The notes beneath the pieces were generated by a model, which was not told the DNA's origin, ran no database searches, and saw nothing but the letters and a program-made list of their open reading frames with translations. Positions 63,190 to 64,000 of a stretch of 64,000 nt of DNA are shown in pieces. Origin of the DNA: Auanema rhodensis (lineage: Eukaryota; Nematoda; Chromadorea; Rhabditida; Rhabditidae). The position numbers and the translations under genes were made by a program. Where the stretch lies: positions 21,080,001 through 21,144,000 of the forward strand of contig OZ059897.1 in the NCBI GenBank assembly GCA_964057225.1, in the 5' to 3' direction. Positions within the stretch are counted from its first letter, which is position 1. Every line of letters begins with the position of its first letter.

Positions 63190-64000
63190 AAAAATTAGTT
63201 ATGATCGTTTGAAAAATGATGCATTAGTGTATGTTGAGTTTCCATGTACACTCAACATTGCTTCCAAAAACATTTTGACAAAAATTTTTTCGAAAAATTT
63301 CAAAATAATTTAGCAAAAAGTAGATGTTTTTAGATTCCTTTTTTCAAAGCAAAGACGATGGACAATGTTATTCAACGAAAAAATTAATTCTTCAGGGTGA
63401 AAATCGAGGATATAAGTGTGAACTTATATCAGTTGATATCTCGGTGCATTTTTAAGCTAGCGCAAATCTGATAACACAGATCGACGCAGCTTAAAAATCC
63501 GCATCGAATGCATTATACTACATTAAAAAACGCTTAATACAAAAATTAGTTATGATCGTTTGAAAAATGATGCATTAGTGTATGTTGAGTTTCCATGTAC
63601 ACTCAACATTGCTTCCAAAAACATTTTGACAAAAATTTTTTCGAAAAATTTCAAAATAATTTAGCAAAAAGTAGATGTTTTTAGATTCCTTTTTTCAAAG
63701 CAAAGACGATGGACAATGTTATTCAACGAAAAAATTAATTCTTCAGGGTGAAAATCGAGGATATAAGTGTGAACTTATATCAGTTGATATCTCGGTGCAT
63801 TTTTAAGCTAGCGCAAATCTGATAACACAGATCGACGCAGCTTGAAAATCCGCATCGAATGCACTATACTACATTGAGAAAAGCTTAATACAAAAATTAG
63901 TTATGATCGTTTGAAAAATGATGCATTAGTGTATGTTGAGTTTCCATGTACACTCAACATTGCTTCCAAAAACATTTTGACAAAAATTGTTTCGAAAAAT
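63190..64000. repeat. Trimeric HOR, copy 2, cut by window edge
   Basis: Q with GCATTATAC (63190), Q with HindIII tail (63541, private CTTGAAAATC), then a partial monomer of 109 bp (63892-64000) that already shows G98, as expected for P. The array clearly continues past the window. Confidence 0.82.

Larger units (their letters stand above)
1..64000. repeat. Satellite DNA array, 351-bp monomer, ~182.3 copies
   Basis: The same unit starts at 1, 352, 703, 1054 and so on to 63892, head to tail, with no inverted copy and no foreign insertion. Net drift from a strict 351-bp period is +9 bp at the last start. This is fully explained by ten monomers with one extra T and one monomer lacking a T. Neighbouring monomers differ by only a few substitutions, so identity is very high throughout. 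The unit is about 31% G+C and about two nucleosome repeats long, as is common for centromeric or pericentromeric satellites in eukaryotes; that location is an inference. Stops occur in all six frames of every unit. I do not recognise the family by name and cannot assign a species. Confidence 0.98.
19306..64000. repeat. Right domain of the array (monomers 56-183)
   Basis: Markers that start here are A159 (TCAAAGC, first at about 19464), T184 (TTATTTAAC, first in monomer 20008), G98 (first in monomer 20710), A231, the T274+A290 pair and the AAAAAACG tail. T150 is nearly fixed. A7, C36, C116 and C142 are absent. G313 occurs only in the two imported islands near 34.4-34.7 and 40.3-40.7 kb. All indels in the window lie in this domain. 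Confidence 0.88.

Noticed and set aside
1-64000. CENP-B box or related 17-bp motif.
   Set aside because: The TTCG at 100-103 and the CGAA at 187-190 lack the required CGGG/CCCG half, and no other site fits.
1-64000. CRISPR-like array, since it is made of regular repeats.
   Set aside because: There are no unique spacers; the full 351 bp is repeated with only a few substitutions.
1-64000. Transposon, tRNA-like B box, or telomere repeat within the array.
   Set aside because: No GGTTCGA-type B box, short telomeric unit, terminal inverted repeat or target-site duplication was found, and no monomer is interrupted.

Overview
The whole window is one uninterrupted tandem satellite DNA array of about 351 bp monomers, all in the same orientation. 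I count 182 complete monomers plus a 109-bp partial copy at the right edge (63892-64000). The array runs off both ends, so its true size is unknown. The first monomer is about 31% G+C (108 of 351, counted by hand). I see no gene, RNA gene, transposon, CRISPR array or unrelated spacer. All six reading frames are cut by stops in every monomer, and the longest stop-free run I found is about 45 codons. This is eukaryotic heterochromatin, most likely centromeric or pericentromeric. The species cannot be read from the sequence. CpG is not depleted (12 per monomer against about 8 expected), which weakly favours an invertebrate with little CpG methylation, such as many insects, over a vertebrate or plant.

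Positions inside the monomer are numbered from its first base, so monomer 1 equals window 1-351. Each monomer holds four dyad elements: ATGTTGAGT/ACTCAACAT (42-69), the palindrome TTTTTCGAAAAA (97-108), a 9-bp stem with a four-base loop GTGA or GTAA (220-241), and an 11-bp-arm dyad with a nested stem (259-309). A run of spaced A/T tracts lies at about 77-155. Variation is sparse and falls at a few diagnostic sites, which lets monomers be typed.

Left domain (1 to about 18954, monomers 1-54). Markers: A7, C36, C116, C142, A/C/T at 150, G313, and 3' tails with GAAGAACG or CTTGTTAC. It is organised in short higher-order repeats (HORs) of 2, 3, 4 and 5 monomers, including two pairs of 5-mers (1755 bp each). 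Monomer 55 (18955-19305) is transitional.

Right domain (19306-64000, monomers 56-183). Type names used below: P = G98, G159, T184 (P-A also has A231; P-TA has T274+A290). Q = T98, A159, C184 (Q-TA has T274+A290). R = T53, A159, and C196/T198/A199. R' = A159 and T198/A199 without T53. S = extra T in the T-run at 96-101, G115, T184, A231 (352 bp). S' = G115, T156, T184, A231, no extra T. U = C139, C184, A231. V = T98, G159, T184, T274+A290. W = A228. A recurring phrase is Q-R-S-(Q-TA)-P-(Q-TA)-(P-A), seen most cleanly in a tandem 8-mer duplication at 50899-56516. A block at 33347 recurs 5967 bp (17 monomers) later at 39314, and both copies carry an island of left-domain monomer types.

The pattern fits a satellite evolving by unequal exchange and gene conversion: local 2- to 8-monomer duplications, chimeric monomers, and at least one long-range transfer of left-type sequence into the right domain. 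I see no protein-coding or RNA-guided system here. The interest lies in the HOR architecture and the conserved dyads.
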